DNA of 47,443 nt from Haplosporangium gracile. Lineage: Eukaryota; Mortierellomycota; Mortierellomycetes; Mortierellales; Mortierellaceae. Both the position numbers and the translations under genes were made by a program. How positions within the stretch are numbered: the stretch's first letter is position 1; each line of letters starts with the position of its first letter. Of the stretch, positions 37,392 to 47,443 are shown piece after piece. Under the pieces are notes generated by a model that saw only the letters and a list, made by a program, of their open reading frames with translations, was not told the DNA's origin and did no database searches. The stretch lies in contig JAAAUF010000225.1 in the NCBI GenBank assembly GCA_015499985.1, positions 1 through 47,443 of the forward strand, in the 5' to 3' direction.

Positions 37392-40300
37392 TTAGCTCGC
37401 ATTAGGCCAGTTTTGCGGGAAACCATACTGTCCCTGTTGCTGTTGTTGCTGTTGATGACCAGTCACCTGCTTCAGCATCTCGATCAATGCCAAAGGATCC
37501 ATGTTTGACGTAACACCACTAGTTGCAGTCGCCACGGGCGCGGGAGTGGCAGCGGTAGCAGCGGTGGTCGCCTGCTGATATTGTTGCTGATAATCGTACG
37601 CTTGACTCATCACGCTTGGGTTGTACGCACCCTGACTCGCCTGTTGAGGCTGTTGGTACCCTGGGTACTGGTAAGTCTGCTGCTGTTGCGGCTGTGGCGT
37701 CTGCGCGACACCGCCTCCAGCTCCATAAGAAGGTACAGTACCGTAGATGCCATACGAACCTACAGCACCGGCACCATAAGAAGCAGTCCCAGTACCATAT
37801 CCTGTCGCTCCAGAGCCATATCCCGATCCACCAGTGCCATAGCCAGAAGCACCAGTACCATAACCAGTTCCTGCTACACCAGCTCCATATCCGGTGGTGC
37901 TTCCTGTTCCATATGTCGCGGCGCCTGCGGCGCCAGCTGTGCTATATGTGCCGTATGACCCGATTTGAGACTGATCTGCAACTGCCTGAGTTATAGCAGG
38001 TGCGGTTGCTGCGGAGGTGGAGCCTGAAGAGGAGGACGCCATCTGTGTCAGGAACGCCAGCGAGTTCATAAGAATCGCCGAATGATCCGTCGTTGCCTAA
38101 AAATATCGCCGCATAAATAGTTTCAGGGTTAGTTTCGAACGCCCTTGAAATTTTTGAAAATGACATTTGTCACACCAAACGAACGAGAAGAGGTGTACCC
38201 CCAACGTAGAAAGTGCAACTGGCACAGCACTAACCATAGCAGCAACAGCAGACGAGGCAGCAGCAGTTGCAGTATCCATAAGATCCGGATCAGGTTCCGC
38301 AGGTGATATAGGGATATAAGCCTCCCGGATATAATTAACCGAAAGTGTCTCGGCTTCACGCTTCTCCTGAACTGTTTTCTCTACACTTGCAGATCCTCGC
38401 TCAGCACTACTAAGCACCAGCATGGGTGGCGGACGCCACAGCTCCCCACTGAGTAGTGACTCCTTCTCCTCTGCATCGTTGTAGGTCACAAAGTACCTGA
38501 TCATCTCTAGCTCGCCAGCCGCCTTGAATCGAACCACCTTCTTGGGCTTAAAGGGTTTAACCGGTTCTGCTGGGATTTCTACCGCTGGCATTTCTGCCTC
38601 TGTTGGAATAGGGTTCGATCCAGTCAAAGTTGCAACTGCAGTAGCTATTGCTTGGAGTGCTGCGGGTGTAGGTGCGACAACGGGTGCAGTTACAGGTGTA
38701 GGGGCCGACTCAGACACAGGCTCGAGCACAGGCTCGGGTTCAGCAGCCACAGGAGACAACCGCTGGCTGGAAGTGGATGTGGCGGTGGTTGGAATGGTAA
38801 GTGTGATGGGCGTAGTAGGCGTAGTAGGCGTAGTAGGCGTAGTAGGCGTAGTAGGCGGAGACGGTGCTGCTTTTAGTGGCAACGCCGTAGAGCCGACGGC
38901 CTGAGGTTTTGCAGGGAGCTTTGATTGCCCACCAGTAGTGACTGAGAGTGACGAGGTCGATGCCTTATTCGTCGATGGCGGTGGTTTGCTAGGCGTTGAG
39001 GCAGGTGCCATCAATTCCTTAAAAAATCCAGCATTAGCCACAATATGGGTCTTCTTAGTTTCTGTTGCTGGTGCTGGCGCTGGCTTGCCCTTGTTGAACT
39101 TTGGCAGCTTCATTTCGGACGACTAAATCGTATTCAAAGTCGAAAAGTAACGCGATCAGTTATAGTCGTCACCCACAACAACAACAATAACAACAACAAA
39201 ATAAAAAGCACTCAGAATGCGCCCAAATAAGTGCCCTTGTCGATATGATAAAACATACCTGAGAAAACGTGCTATCGTCGCGGTCTCGCTTAATCCTTGC
39301 GCGATCTCCATCAGGTCCATTTCCTTGGAAGCTTCGTTTGTTACTCAACCCTTCAGATTTTGGTCCAGAATTTAATGATGATGATTTTGAAGTGGCTCCT
39401 CCGTCTCCCGCTGCCGCTCCACTCATCTCTTCCATCACCTGCTTCCTCCAATGTTTTTCCAGCTGCAACGCCTTTGCCACAACATCTGATATATTCCGAA
39501 TGAAAAAAAATGATTGTACGATGAGAACTTGGTTCAAAAATTGAATCTAATACCTTCTCTATCCAAATAATGTCAGGGCGTGAATTTACCATCATCCATA
39601 TTCTTGTCCTTGGACACACTTTTGATGACCTTTCCAAGCTCAAACTCCTTGAGCAGATCATAGTTGAACGGCAACTTGGTCCAAACGGCAATTGTTCTCA
39701 GCATGATCTCCTTATTCTCCTGATCGTTTGGTGTTGCCTTTGCCGCCATGAGCCATCCGCGCATGATCTGTGGGCCTCGTGACGATACAAACCTAGGTCA
39801 CATTCAAAAAAAGGCCGAGTCAGTTTTCAAGCCTTTCCTGCACGTAACAGCCTTGATCGAAACTTTGCATCGTTTTCCACGAAGATAAGCCTTACTCTGT
39901 GACAACTGGTCCTGCATTGGTGTGCATCAATGCATTTATGATGTATTTCCGTGACACTCTATCTTCAGCCGATCCCATGAGGGCGATGACACTTTCCACA
40001 TCACTTGGGGCCATAATCGCATTTCCACGAAGTATCCTGGCCATTTTCTTCATGATCTCCGTGGATGTTAACTAATAAGGTACAGACGATCAATCAAGTA
40101 TGGTTAGAAGTGTGGACAATGGACAAGAGGTGAGGCACAAGTAAATGCGGCAAAAAAAAACGTAAGTTACAAAGAACAATACCTTCTCAGGCAAGGCAGG
40201 GGGACCATTCGTAGACGATTGCTTGGAAGCAGGTGCGACAGTAGGCTCTTGAATTGTCGCCACTGACTCAGACAATGTTGGTGCTGGTGTTGGTATCGGC

Positions 40301-42198
40301 GCGGGGGTGATCACTGAAGGTGCCGTAGAAGTAGATGTAGGGGTTGACCGCGACAGAGCAGGAACGACTGGAATGACAACCGCTGTCAACTGCATCATAG
40401 GTTCTCGTTCCTGTAGTGGCATAGACACTCTAAAAAAACAAGAAACGTACAGTGGATGTCAATATCAATCAAGTATACGCTTGGTCAAAAACACACGGTA
40501 TCAAAGCACCAAGTCCAACAAACTCACAATAAAACTTCATCCATGACAGAATCTTGATCGGCATCTATAAGGCAAAGGAGCGTGTAAATATTTTGCTGCT
40601 ATTAATTGATCGCCACCACGCACAAAAAGATAATCTAGATCTGTACCATCAATATCGTCGTCTCCTTCCATGATTTGGTCCGCATGGCTGGCCTCCTCCA
40701 ACTTTGCTTTTGTGCGACGACGGCTGAACCAGTTCCGGACCTATCACACATATATCGCCATAAAAAACAAGATTAAAAACACGTCACTGGACATTGAATC
40801 GCACGCTCAAGGAAATAAGTGGTATTGGGCACCCTTCTTGCTTTAACAGCAAAGAACCTAGCACACAAGCGACTCATATATACCTTGTCTTCACTGCAGC
40901 CAATGGTCTGTGAAAAAGAGGCTTTATCTGCTGAAGAAACATATGGGTTTTGATGAAACGAGGCTTCCAGCATGGCAACATGCTTTTCTGTAAAGACCCA
41001 TCTGTCCATTTGCCCTTTTACTGGATCAGTCAAGGCGATACAGAAGAGAAGCCAGATCGACATCAAAGAAAATGTTCCAGCAGCACAAGAGCGAAGCAAG
41101 CACAATGCCAAAACACACAAACATATATCGTAGACGAAAAAAAAAAAAGATAAAGTACGAGTTAGTAACGATAAACTATTACCAACCGAATCAAGGATGT
41201 GTTATTTGGTCGCCACTATCCACTCCAACCGCTTTCACATTTGTAATAGCCAACGCCCGATAAAGGCAATGGGCAAAGGATTAAGAGATAGAATAGGGAT
41301 TTGTTTAGGAAAAAGGGCCAGGCATGCCTGATGTTGATCTCTCTGACAAGAAAAAAAAAGAAAACAAAACGAAATGAAAATAACTGAAAGTAAAGTTGGT
41401 GGCAAAGCAATCAAGGTATTCACGCCTATTTTACTTTCCAACCCACGCACGCAGACCCCTTTGCTGCCCCAACCATCCTTTGCTCTCCAACATAGCCATA
41501 AGTCGATCTATGTAACTACCCTACTTGTTTTAACAATTTTTCTTTTCTATTTGTTTCTTTTCTTTTCTTTTCTTTTCTTTTCTTTTCTTTTCTTTACTTT
41601 TCTTTTCTTTTCGTTTCTTTTCTGTTTTCTGTTTTCTGTTTTCTGTTTTCTGTTTTCTTTTTCTTTTTCTTTTTCTTTTTCTTTTTTTCTCTTTCATTTT
41701 TTTTTTGAGTTTGAACAATTGACAACTAAAACTACTGTAATAACATGGTGTCAGTGTATCACCTCTATTGTTGACAGCTGCGCTTGCTGCTGCCATCGTT
41801 GCTGCTGCTGCTGCCGGGGGCGATGCAACTACTGAAATCTCTGACAAAACAGGCGATGAGACAGGGCCAGGGGGCTGCATTGATGAGAAAGGATTGTTGC
41901 CATTATTGGCTGCTGTAATGGCGGTGGGAGTAGGTGAAGTCGTGGTTGTTGCTGACCGGAGCGTCCTCTTGACGGGGACTGTGACGGTTGTCATAAATTG
42001 ACGCTTCTTAACAGGACTGGTTGCTGCTGGTGCTGCTACCCCTAATCCAACAACAACAGGTTCTTGCGGAGCAACAATATCGGCGACTGTGGGAGCGGCA
42101 ACCATGGCCTCCGTCATTTGCATAGTTGCGGTTTTGGATGAGGGTGATGACGAGGCTGAAGTGGACGATGATGGTGGGGAAGGAGGTCGCACGGACAT
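37392..42198 (-). CDS. PNUTS/LUMINIDEPENDENS-like protein: homeodomain, TFIIS-N (LW) domain, PP1-docking motif, prion-like tail
   Basis: Ten exons: 42198-41763, 41020-40884, 40740-40647, 40564-40528, 40429-40183, 40071-39896, 39792-39590, 39485-39259, 39122-38235 and 38096-37392, giving 1049 aa. Order of parts: Ser/Pro/Ala-rich N-terminus (1-145); homeodomain about 147-205, from KGQMDRWVFTEKH to VRNWFSRRRTKAK with the invariant W, F, N and R of helix 3, an intron falling just before VRNWF; Pro/Thr linker; TFIIS N-terminal/LW domain about 318-445 (MRGWLMAA..., TIAVWTKLPFNYDLLKEFELGKVIK); a basic KHWRKQV region; GFFKELMAP; a (TTP)n tract; an RVxF-type PP1 motif KKVVRF at 713-718 followed by ELEMIRYF, as in PNUTS; and a Tyr/Gly- and Gln-rich tail. 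PNUTS/Ppn1 recruits PP1 and a WD40 protein into the CPF phosphatase module. Plant LD pairs the same homeodomain and LW domain. The role here is inferred from that architecture. Confidence 0.85.
37710..37961 (-). repeat. Tyr-Gly-rich repeat tract encoded in the PNUTS-like tail
   Basis: Degenerate tandem codons give units such as GYGTG, GYGSG and SYGAG over about 84 residues. Gln-rich segments follow (PQPQQQQTYQYPGYQ, HQQQQQQQGQYGF). Composition resembles FET-type and yeast prion-like domains. Confidence 0.8.
38809..38855 (-). repeat. 9-bp minisatellite encoding (Thr-Thr-Pro)n
   Basis: Five near-perfect copies of GGCGTAGTA (plus strand) lie within exon 9 of the PNUTS-like gene. In frame on the minus strand they encode TTP repeats, so copy-number change would keep the reading frame. 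Confidence 0.85.
41538..41708. repeat. CTTTT/TTTTCTG pyrimidine microsatellite in intron 1
   Basis: About 170 nt consist of TTTTC units, passing into GTTTTCT units and then CTTTTT units. It sits in intron 1 (41762-41021) of the PNUTS-like gene and is polypurine on the transcript strand. Confidence 0.85.
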
Positions 42199-42528
42199 GG
42201 GGCAAGAGGGGTTAGGGAATAAGCAATAGCGAGTCCTGGCAAGGGAGAATCAACTGGTCTCAGGCTGGAAAGAGGCTGGAAAAGAAAGAGGAAAGGAAAT
42301 GAAGCTCTTTTTCTTTTGTTTTACTAATCTGTATAATTAGAAAAGAATCTAAAACGTATTGGATTGAAAAGTAGTACGATTAGATGATAAAGAGGTTGAA
42401 TAAGAAGGGACGGGTGACTATGAGGTGGAATAGGAGATGATGCAGGAAAAGGAAGAAGAGGTGGAGAAGGCAGAAAAAAAGGTCAAAAAAAGAGAACCGC
42501 GTCGAAAAATTTATGAAAAAATTGAGGC
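42199..42528 (-). other. Upstream region of the PNUTS-like gene
   Basis: This 330-nt promoter space lies between the Snapin-like stop and the PNUTS-like start. It is GA-rich near 42435-42475. I see no gene. Confidence 0.55.
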
Positions 42529-43727
42529 TTAGATCTGTGAAGGAGATGAGGCGCGTGGCGTGCCTGGGCCAGCCTTGGTACTCTTGCCAGCCTGAGCCTT
42601 CTTGGAACCAGTCGTCCCCGTACTTGCTACACTGCTGGCGCTTGACTTGGATCCCGCCTTCTTCTTTCGCCGCAACCGCACCACCTCTACTTCCATTGAT
42701 GACCCCACTGCCTTGACGGAATCGTCTGTCGTGGACGATATCTGAGGGAAGCGATCTACCAAAGGCTGCTGAGGGCTGCTGCTGCTACTATCTGGTTGCT
42801 CGCTTGCTTGCTCTGGACCAGGTTCTCCTGTAGCCGCTACTGTCGACGTCTCAACCCTTCTTCCAGAAAGCATGGGTGAGAGCTTCTGTGATAAGGACGG
42901 CGGTGGAGATCCTGTACCACTGGAAGATCGCGTGTTCGACACTATGGGAAACGCTGGCTTGGCAGGCAGAGGGAAAGGAAGGCGGATCGACGGCATAGAT
43001 ATTTTGGAGCGACTATGTGATGACAACGGGGAAAATGCCTGGTTGCTTGAAACGCCTACTGCTGTTCCTGCTGTTCCTGCTCCAGAGCTGCTTTGTGTCT
43101 GGGGCTCAGTTGACGCAGATGTAGTTGGTCCTGATGTCCTCGACTGTACCGCCGCGACGGTCTGATCATACGCCTGCTCGCGAGCCCTAGTCGCCTGTGA
43201 TTTGTTATTCTGTTTCTCTCGTCCAATAGCCACTTGCTCTGCCCTGCGTTTGAGCTTCCTGGACATAATCGAGACAGTTGCAATAGTGTTCTTCATGGCT
43301 GTAAGTTTGGTGATATAATGTGGTAACCTGGCGAACTATTAGTAAAAGAAATGAGTACATGAATGGGTTAGCATACAAGGCGATTGTTTCACTACCGTTG
43401 GTCCCTGTCCGTCAAAGTACAAGGGACAGAGAATTACAGTATCGTGGACTTTGTCCAACTCGGCTTGCGTCATATTCAGCTTTGCGGAGAGTTGAGCAAC
43501 ATTGCCTTGAAGAATAACTTGACCCTGTCTTGAAATAGAGAGAAGCGTCAAGAGGTCGTCGTTGCCTGAGAATTGGTTCTGACTTATGCAGGCATAGTAT
43601 GCCTCGCTAGCATACATGCGCATTCAGCATACCCGAGGTCCCGGAGTTGTGATTCAATGGTGTGAATGAGAGGCTCCAGTTTCTCCAGCAGTGCCTGGCT
43701 CATGAGCTGCTCGGGCGACTCTTCCAT
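42529..43727 (-). CDS. Snapin/BLOC-1-like coiled-coil protein with long disordered tail
   Basis: Three exons: 43727-43633, 43528-43438 and 43335-42529, giving 330 aa. The first about 110 residues are helical: MEESPEQLMSQALLEKLEPL, IHTIESQLRDLG, QGQVILQGNVAQLSAKL, ELDKVHDTFARLPHYITKL and TVSIMSRKLKRRAEQV. This matches the layout of Snapin-family subunits of the BLOC-1/BORC complexes (helix, a PxY..KL segment, then a second helix with R/K-rich end). Those complexes act in endosome-lysosome traffic. The remaining about 220 residues are Ser/Pro/Thr-rich and end with a basic RLRRKKKAGSK stretch and a Ser/Gly/Lys tail, which Snapin itself lacks. Family placement is by pattern and is tentative; another BLOC-1 or coiled-coil kinetochore subunit is possible. 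It lies 347 nt downstream of TOM70. Confidence 0.6.
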
Positions 43728-44073
43728 ATTGTACAGTTGTCGTGCGGTGATGTTTAGTCTTGAGGATGAAGAAAGAAAATGGAAGAAAGGGAAAAAAGTC
43801 CAAGAAAAAATTATGAATAATGAAGATTTTATTGTCTATTTTTTTGGCAGTAGCCCCGCCCTCTCCTTGATGAACATTCCCTCTCCTTCTTCGAATGCCC
43901 TCAGGCAAAATATGTACTTGTTTTGTAAGAAATAGGAAGGATAAGAGTGACATGCCATGGTCATCAAAAAGTCTGTCGAAACGTTGCGTAAAAGGAAAGA
44001 ATAAAGTAAAAAAAGAAAGTACAAAAAATGCAATGTTGGGCTTCTCCACTCTACTAAAATGACGCTTCATATC
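43728..44073 (-). other. Compact intergenic region between TOM70 and the Snapin-like gene
   Basis: This must hold both the TOM70 3' end and the promoter of the Snapin-like gene. The TOM70 poly(A) signal candidate is only about 100 nt from the downstream ATG. Confidence 0.55.
43828..43833 (-). terminator. Poly(A) signal candidate of TOM70
   Basis: TTTATT on the plus strand gives AATAAA on the minus strand, 241 nt past the TOM70 stop. Confidence 0.45.
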
Positions 44074-46653
44074 TTAACGCTTGAGGGCCTTGGACTGCTC
44101 GGGGTAGTCCTTTGCAAAGACGAGCTGAGAGTTGGCTGCCTCGCGGAAACCAAGAGCGCTCGTCAACTCGGCCTCTGTCCTGGCCATCTCAATCGACTTT
44201 TCAAAGTATTCGATCGCCTTCTCAATCTTGCCCTGCTGGAGGAACAACTGTCCAAGGGTGGCAATGGCAACATCACACTCGGGATCGGCTATATTAATTA
44301 AGAAAAGGTACGCGTGACAGTTAGAACATGAACTACAAGCGACACTGACTTAAAAAAGAGCGGTAACCAATATTAACAACGCTCAAACTTATCAGTCCAC
44401 TTACCATCCAAGGACTGCAAGCACAACTTCTCAGCGCCAGCGGGATCCTGCTTCCATTGGAAGACCAAGAGGGCCTTGTTGATATATGGGAGGGGGTTCG
44501 AGGGTCTGAGCTTAATGGCCTTATCGAAGCGTTCATAGGCCTGATCGAACTGCTGCTGATCCAAGAGAAGCTCTCCGTAGTAGTTGTTGACATCGCCCGA
44601 CTCTGGGAAGTCCTTCAATGCCTTCTTGAAAATGTTCATGGCGTCCGAGATGTTGCCAAGCTTGTACTGGGCGACACCGTACTGGATGTGAGAAAAGACG
44701 AACTTGGGCTCAAGCTCAATCGACTTAATGTAATCCTTGGCAGCGGCCTCGTACTCGCCAGTGATGAAGAAGACCTGACCACTATGAAAAAGTAAAAAGA
44801 AAAAAAAAAGGCAAAGTCGCGTTAGAGTTGTCCGATGAGTAGATCCTTGGCTTATCATTCGGTAAAAAGCCGAGAAGTAATAAACCAAAAGAATGTCGAG
44901 CCTACCGATGGTAGTAGATGTTGGGATCCTCGGCATCGATCGAGATGGCGGTCTCAAACTCGTTGAAGGTCTTGATGGCATCACCCTGCTCCATGAAGAT
45001 GCTGCCGCGCTTGATGTAGGTCTGGATATAGTTAGGGTCGACCTCAATGGCCTTGTCAAAGTCGAGCAAAGCCTTCTTTCCGTCGCCCATCAAGAAAGTA
45101 AAGGTTCCGCGCATGTTGAGGGCCCGGGCCATATGAGTGGTGTTGAGGTCGATGGCCTTGCTGTAGGCGTCCATTGCCTCCTGGTAGCGTCTCTGGGCAA
45201 GGTAGTACTCGGCAAGCTCAAACTGAGCATCGCCGGTCTCCTCATCTTCGGGCTTGCTATCGGGGACATCGCCCTTCCTGAAAGAGTCCAAATAGGCGGA
45301 CATAAAGGTGGTCGAAGGAAGACGCTCCTCGCGGTTCTTCAAGATCTCCTTGGCCTTGACATCAGCAACCTTCTTCAAGTTGCGCTCCATCGACTGGGCA
45401 AAGGACTCGTTCTTGAATCCGTCCAGAATGCAGAGGGCGGTGAAGTCGTGCATAGCCTCCTGGTGTTTGCCGGTGTTCTCATAAGCGTGAGCACGTCTTC
45501 CAAGGGCCTGCCGGATCCGCAAACGATAAAAATAAGATTAGTAAAGGAAACAAGATTAGTAAAGGAAACAAAATAATATAAAAACAAGCAGTCAGTTCGC
45601 TTTCCAAAATGATCGATCTGGTACTCAGAAAGTGACAGCTCGTCCCGCAATGACGCCACAACTGTTCTCCGCTCAAGTAGCTCGGTTTTATACCTTGACA
45701 TAAGTGGGGTTCATCTTCAAGGCCAAGGTAGTGTCCTCAATGACGTTATCAAACTTTCCGACGATCGAGTAGCAAGCAGCACGGTTGCTGTAGTAGACGG
45801 GATCAGGGTTGAAGGCAATGGCCTGGGAGTACAGACGGATCGCGTCCTCCCACTTCTTGGCAGAATACATGCTGTTACCGCGAGTCTTCAGCGTGTTGGC
45901 GTGCTCCAAGCGTTTCTAATAAAAAGGGCGAGCAGGACACAATGAACTATGAGTATCCTGATCCAATGTGTTTTTTTCATGAAAGGCTCCGTTTATTGCT
46001 TCGTGAAGCAAGCCAGCTGTAGAGGAAACTTTTGCTTGTTATCTGGAAACAAAAAAGTACCTTCTCGGTCAATCCAGCAATGATCTCCTTGCTCATGGTC
46101 TCTACATTGTCGTCGGCATCCTTGTTCTCGGTAGTCTTCTCCGAGGCTGAGCTGTCAGAGGCTACGGGTTGAGATGGAAGAGAGTAAACAAGGGATGGAT
46201 TAGATCGCCCGGTCAGATCATACAGCTTTCCTTCCATGGTCCTTTTTTCGTTTGGCATCCGTGGTAGGTTGACTGGACGGGACTGGTGAAAAAAAAAAAA
46301 AAATGAAGGCGGGCGACTCAGGGGAAAGGGGTCTGAGTAGAAAGAGAACGAGAGAGGTGAGGGAAAGTATGCGTACTCTTTTCCTCGGGGGTGGTGGATT
46401 CCTTGGCGGCGGAGGTCTTCTTCTTCTTGTTGTTCTTCTTCTTCTTTGACTTTGAGGACTTTGCCTCGGGAGTGGGGGAGGAAGCAGAGTCCCTGGTAAG
46501 GAAGTAGAGACCAGCACCGGCAAGGAGCGAGGCCGAGGCGACGGCAGCGAAGAACTTCCAGTCCTTGTCCTGGAGCAGCTTCTGGATAGCGTTGGGTCCG
46601 TTGGAGACGGGGACCGGTGCGGGCACGGTGGCGGGGAGGGAAGGTGCAGACAT
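44074..46653 (-). CDS. TOM70: Mitochondrial import receptor TOM70
   Basis: Outer-membrane receptor that takes chaperone-bound precursors, mainly carrier proteins, and passes them to the TOM core. Six exons: 46653-46377, 46161-46061, 45915-45694, 45507-44906, 44781-44405 and 44288-44074, giving 597 aa (yeast 617). A single N-terminal membrane anchor (about residues 33-52, FFAAVASASLLAGAGLYFL) is followed by a Lys-rich linker (SKKKKNNKKKKTS) and a cytosolic TPR superhelix. The Hsp70/90 clamp TPRs begin at LEHANTLKTRGNSMY with KKWEDAIRLYSQAIAFNPDPVYYSNRAA. Core TPRs include FELAEYYLAQRRYQEAMDAY, GEYEAAAKDYIKSIELEPKF, VNNYYGELLLDQQQFDQAYE and IEKAIEYFEKSIEMARTEAE. The final tail DYPEQSKALKR follows. 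The ATG at 46653 is the one placing the anchor near the N-terminus. A longer upstream frame lies in CT-rich leader. Confidence 0.95.
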
Positions 46654-46989
46654 GACGAGTGCGAAGGGGTGAAGGAGAGGAAGGGGAGGGGAGAGAAGGG
46701 TGAAGGAGGAAAAAGAAAAAGAAGTGGAAGCAACAACGAAATGCACACGGGTGGTGCGCGCTGTCTTAGGAATCGAGCGAGATGGAAACTGCCATCCCGA
46801 TTAGGGAAAGAAATCAACAAAGCAACCTCCGCGATAATCTACTTACACGTCACCTAGGTTTCTCTAGCTTGGAAATAATTTTTTTCTGCGCTTGGCAGTA
46901 GTGACTTCCTTAATATGGAACAAAATGTCAATACCTTGACCTTGTCACTTTTAGGCTTGAGACATGGGCACTATCTGTGATCTTTTTAT
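46654..46989 (-). other. TOM70 upstream region
   Basis: These 336 nt have a CT-rich leader on the minus strand immediately before the ATG. The 3' flank of the right-edge gene also lies here. I see no gene. Confidence 0.55.
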
Positions 46990-47443
46990 TCATTGGCACC
47001 TTCTCCTAGCTCCAACTTGGTTCAGACCCTTGACTTCAAGCAAGGTTCGTTCCAGTCCAGCTACCACCCTCCGTAAGTACTGAGGAGTGCATTTCCTTCT
47101 ATTCTTTTTAGCCAAAACCTCGTGAGCAATGACCAGTACACTTGCTTCCAGATTGCGTTCGTACTCATGAAAGATCTGTGCATTCTGGGCTTCTCGTGCT
47201 ACTCTTGCAGCTTCCTGCTTCTCAGCCCTGGACCTTTGAAGTTGAAGTGCGAGACTCGGTGACAACAATGACTCCAAAGAGAAAGTAGGGCCGTTGTCGC
47301 AAACGATTGGTTCCTGAGGATGAGGGGGCCTTCGTCATTACATATTTCCAGATTGATATAGATCCTTGCTACTATATACAAATGCTTACATGGAACCTTG
47401 TGTTGCACATAGCCTGCACAGGCACAAGCCAGAAGAAGGGTGC
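46990..47443 (-). CDS. C-terminal part of an unidentified protein
   Basis: Two exons of a minus-strand gene cut by the window edge: 47443-47390 and 47313-46990, joined in phase 0 by a 76-nt intron (GTAAGC...CTCAG). 125 residues are visible. The sequence starts FFWLVPVQAMCNTRFHEPIV, has CDNGPTFSLESLL, then a long Ala/Arg/Glu/Gln helix (RSRAEKQEAARVAREAQNA) and a basic segment KKNRRKC before ERTLLEVKGL. A coiled coil is likely. I do not recognise the family. Confidence 0.65.

Noticed and set aside
41538..41708. Pyrimidine microsatellite as a coding Lys/Arg-rich domain
   Set aside because: It lies within a well-supported intron whose removal joins the N-terminal exon to the homeodomain in frame. 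It is kept only as a possible intron-retention product.

Overview
This is a 47.4 kb stretch of nuclear DNA from an early-diverging filamentous fungus, most likely Mucoromycota in the wide sense and Mortierella-like. That placement is inference. The genes are intron-rich, with short introns that mostly start GTAAGT/GTATGT and end in TATAG, AATAG or TTTAG. The window carries a Na+/K+-ATPase-type (P-type IIC) pump and a fungal FHIP, and has pyrimidine-rich, homopolymer-rich intergenic DNA. I saw no transposon, rRNA, tRNA or CRISPR array. A 10-N gap at 34907-34916 marks a scaffold join.

Layout, left to right: the last 29 codons of an unknown plus-strand gene (1-92); a P-type IIC cation ATPase (595-4700, minus); about 5 kb with no recognisable gene (4701-9793); V-ATPase subunit C (9794-12131, minus); an FHIP-family protein (12405-16131, minus); a Ded1/Vasa-type DEAD-box helicase (16814-19036, minus); a 14-TM-type MFS transporter carrying an apparent 1-nt frameshift (19542-21272, minus); exosome subunit RRP45 (22690-24156, plus); ALG3 mannosyltransferase (24333-26142, minus); a short ABCC/MRP transporter (26470-33160, minus); a Csm1/Pcs1 monopolin subunit (34973-36913, plus); a PNUTS/LUMINIDEPENDENS-like protein with homeodomain, TFIIS-N (LW) domain and PP1-docking motif (37392-42198, minus); a Snapin-like BLOC-1/BORC coiled-coil protein (42529-43727, minus); TOM70 (44074-46653, minus); and the 3' part of an unknown minus-strand gene (46990-47443).

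Exon models were built by hand from splice signals. In each complete gene except the MFS transporter the exon phases sum to an open frame of the length expected for the family: for example 393 aa for Vma5, 597 aa for Tom70, 453 aa for Alg3 and 1118 aa for the ATPase.

There is no operon or obvious biosynthetic cluster. The genes are mostly housekeeping: membrane energisation (P-type ATPase, V-ATPase), endomembrane traffic (FHIP, Snapin-like), RNA metabolism (DEAD-box, RRP45), glycosylation (ALG3), chromosome segregation (CSM1), mitochondrial import (TOM70), plus two transporters. The most unusual item is the gene at 37392-42198. It joins a homeodomain, an LW domain, an RVxF PP1-docking motif and a Tyr/Gly- and Gln-rich prion-like tail in one protein, the combination expected of the scaffold of the CPF phosphatase module.
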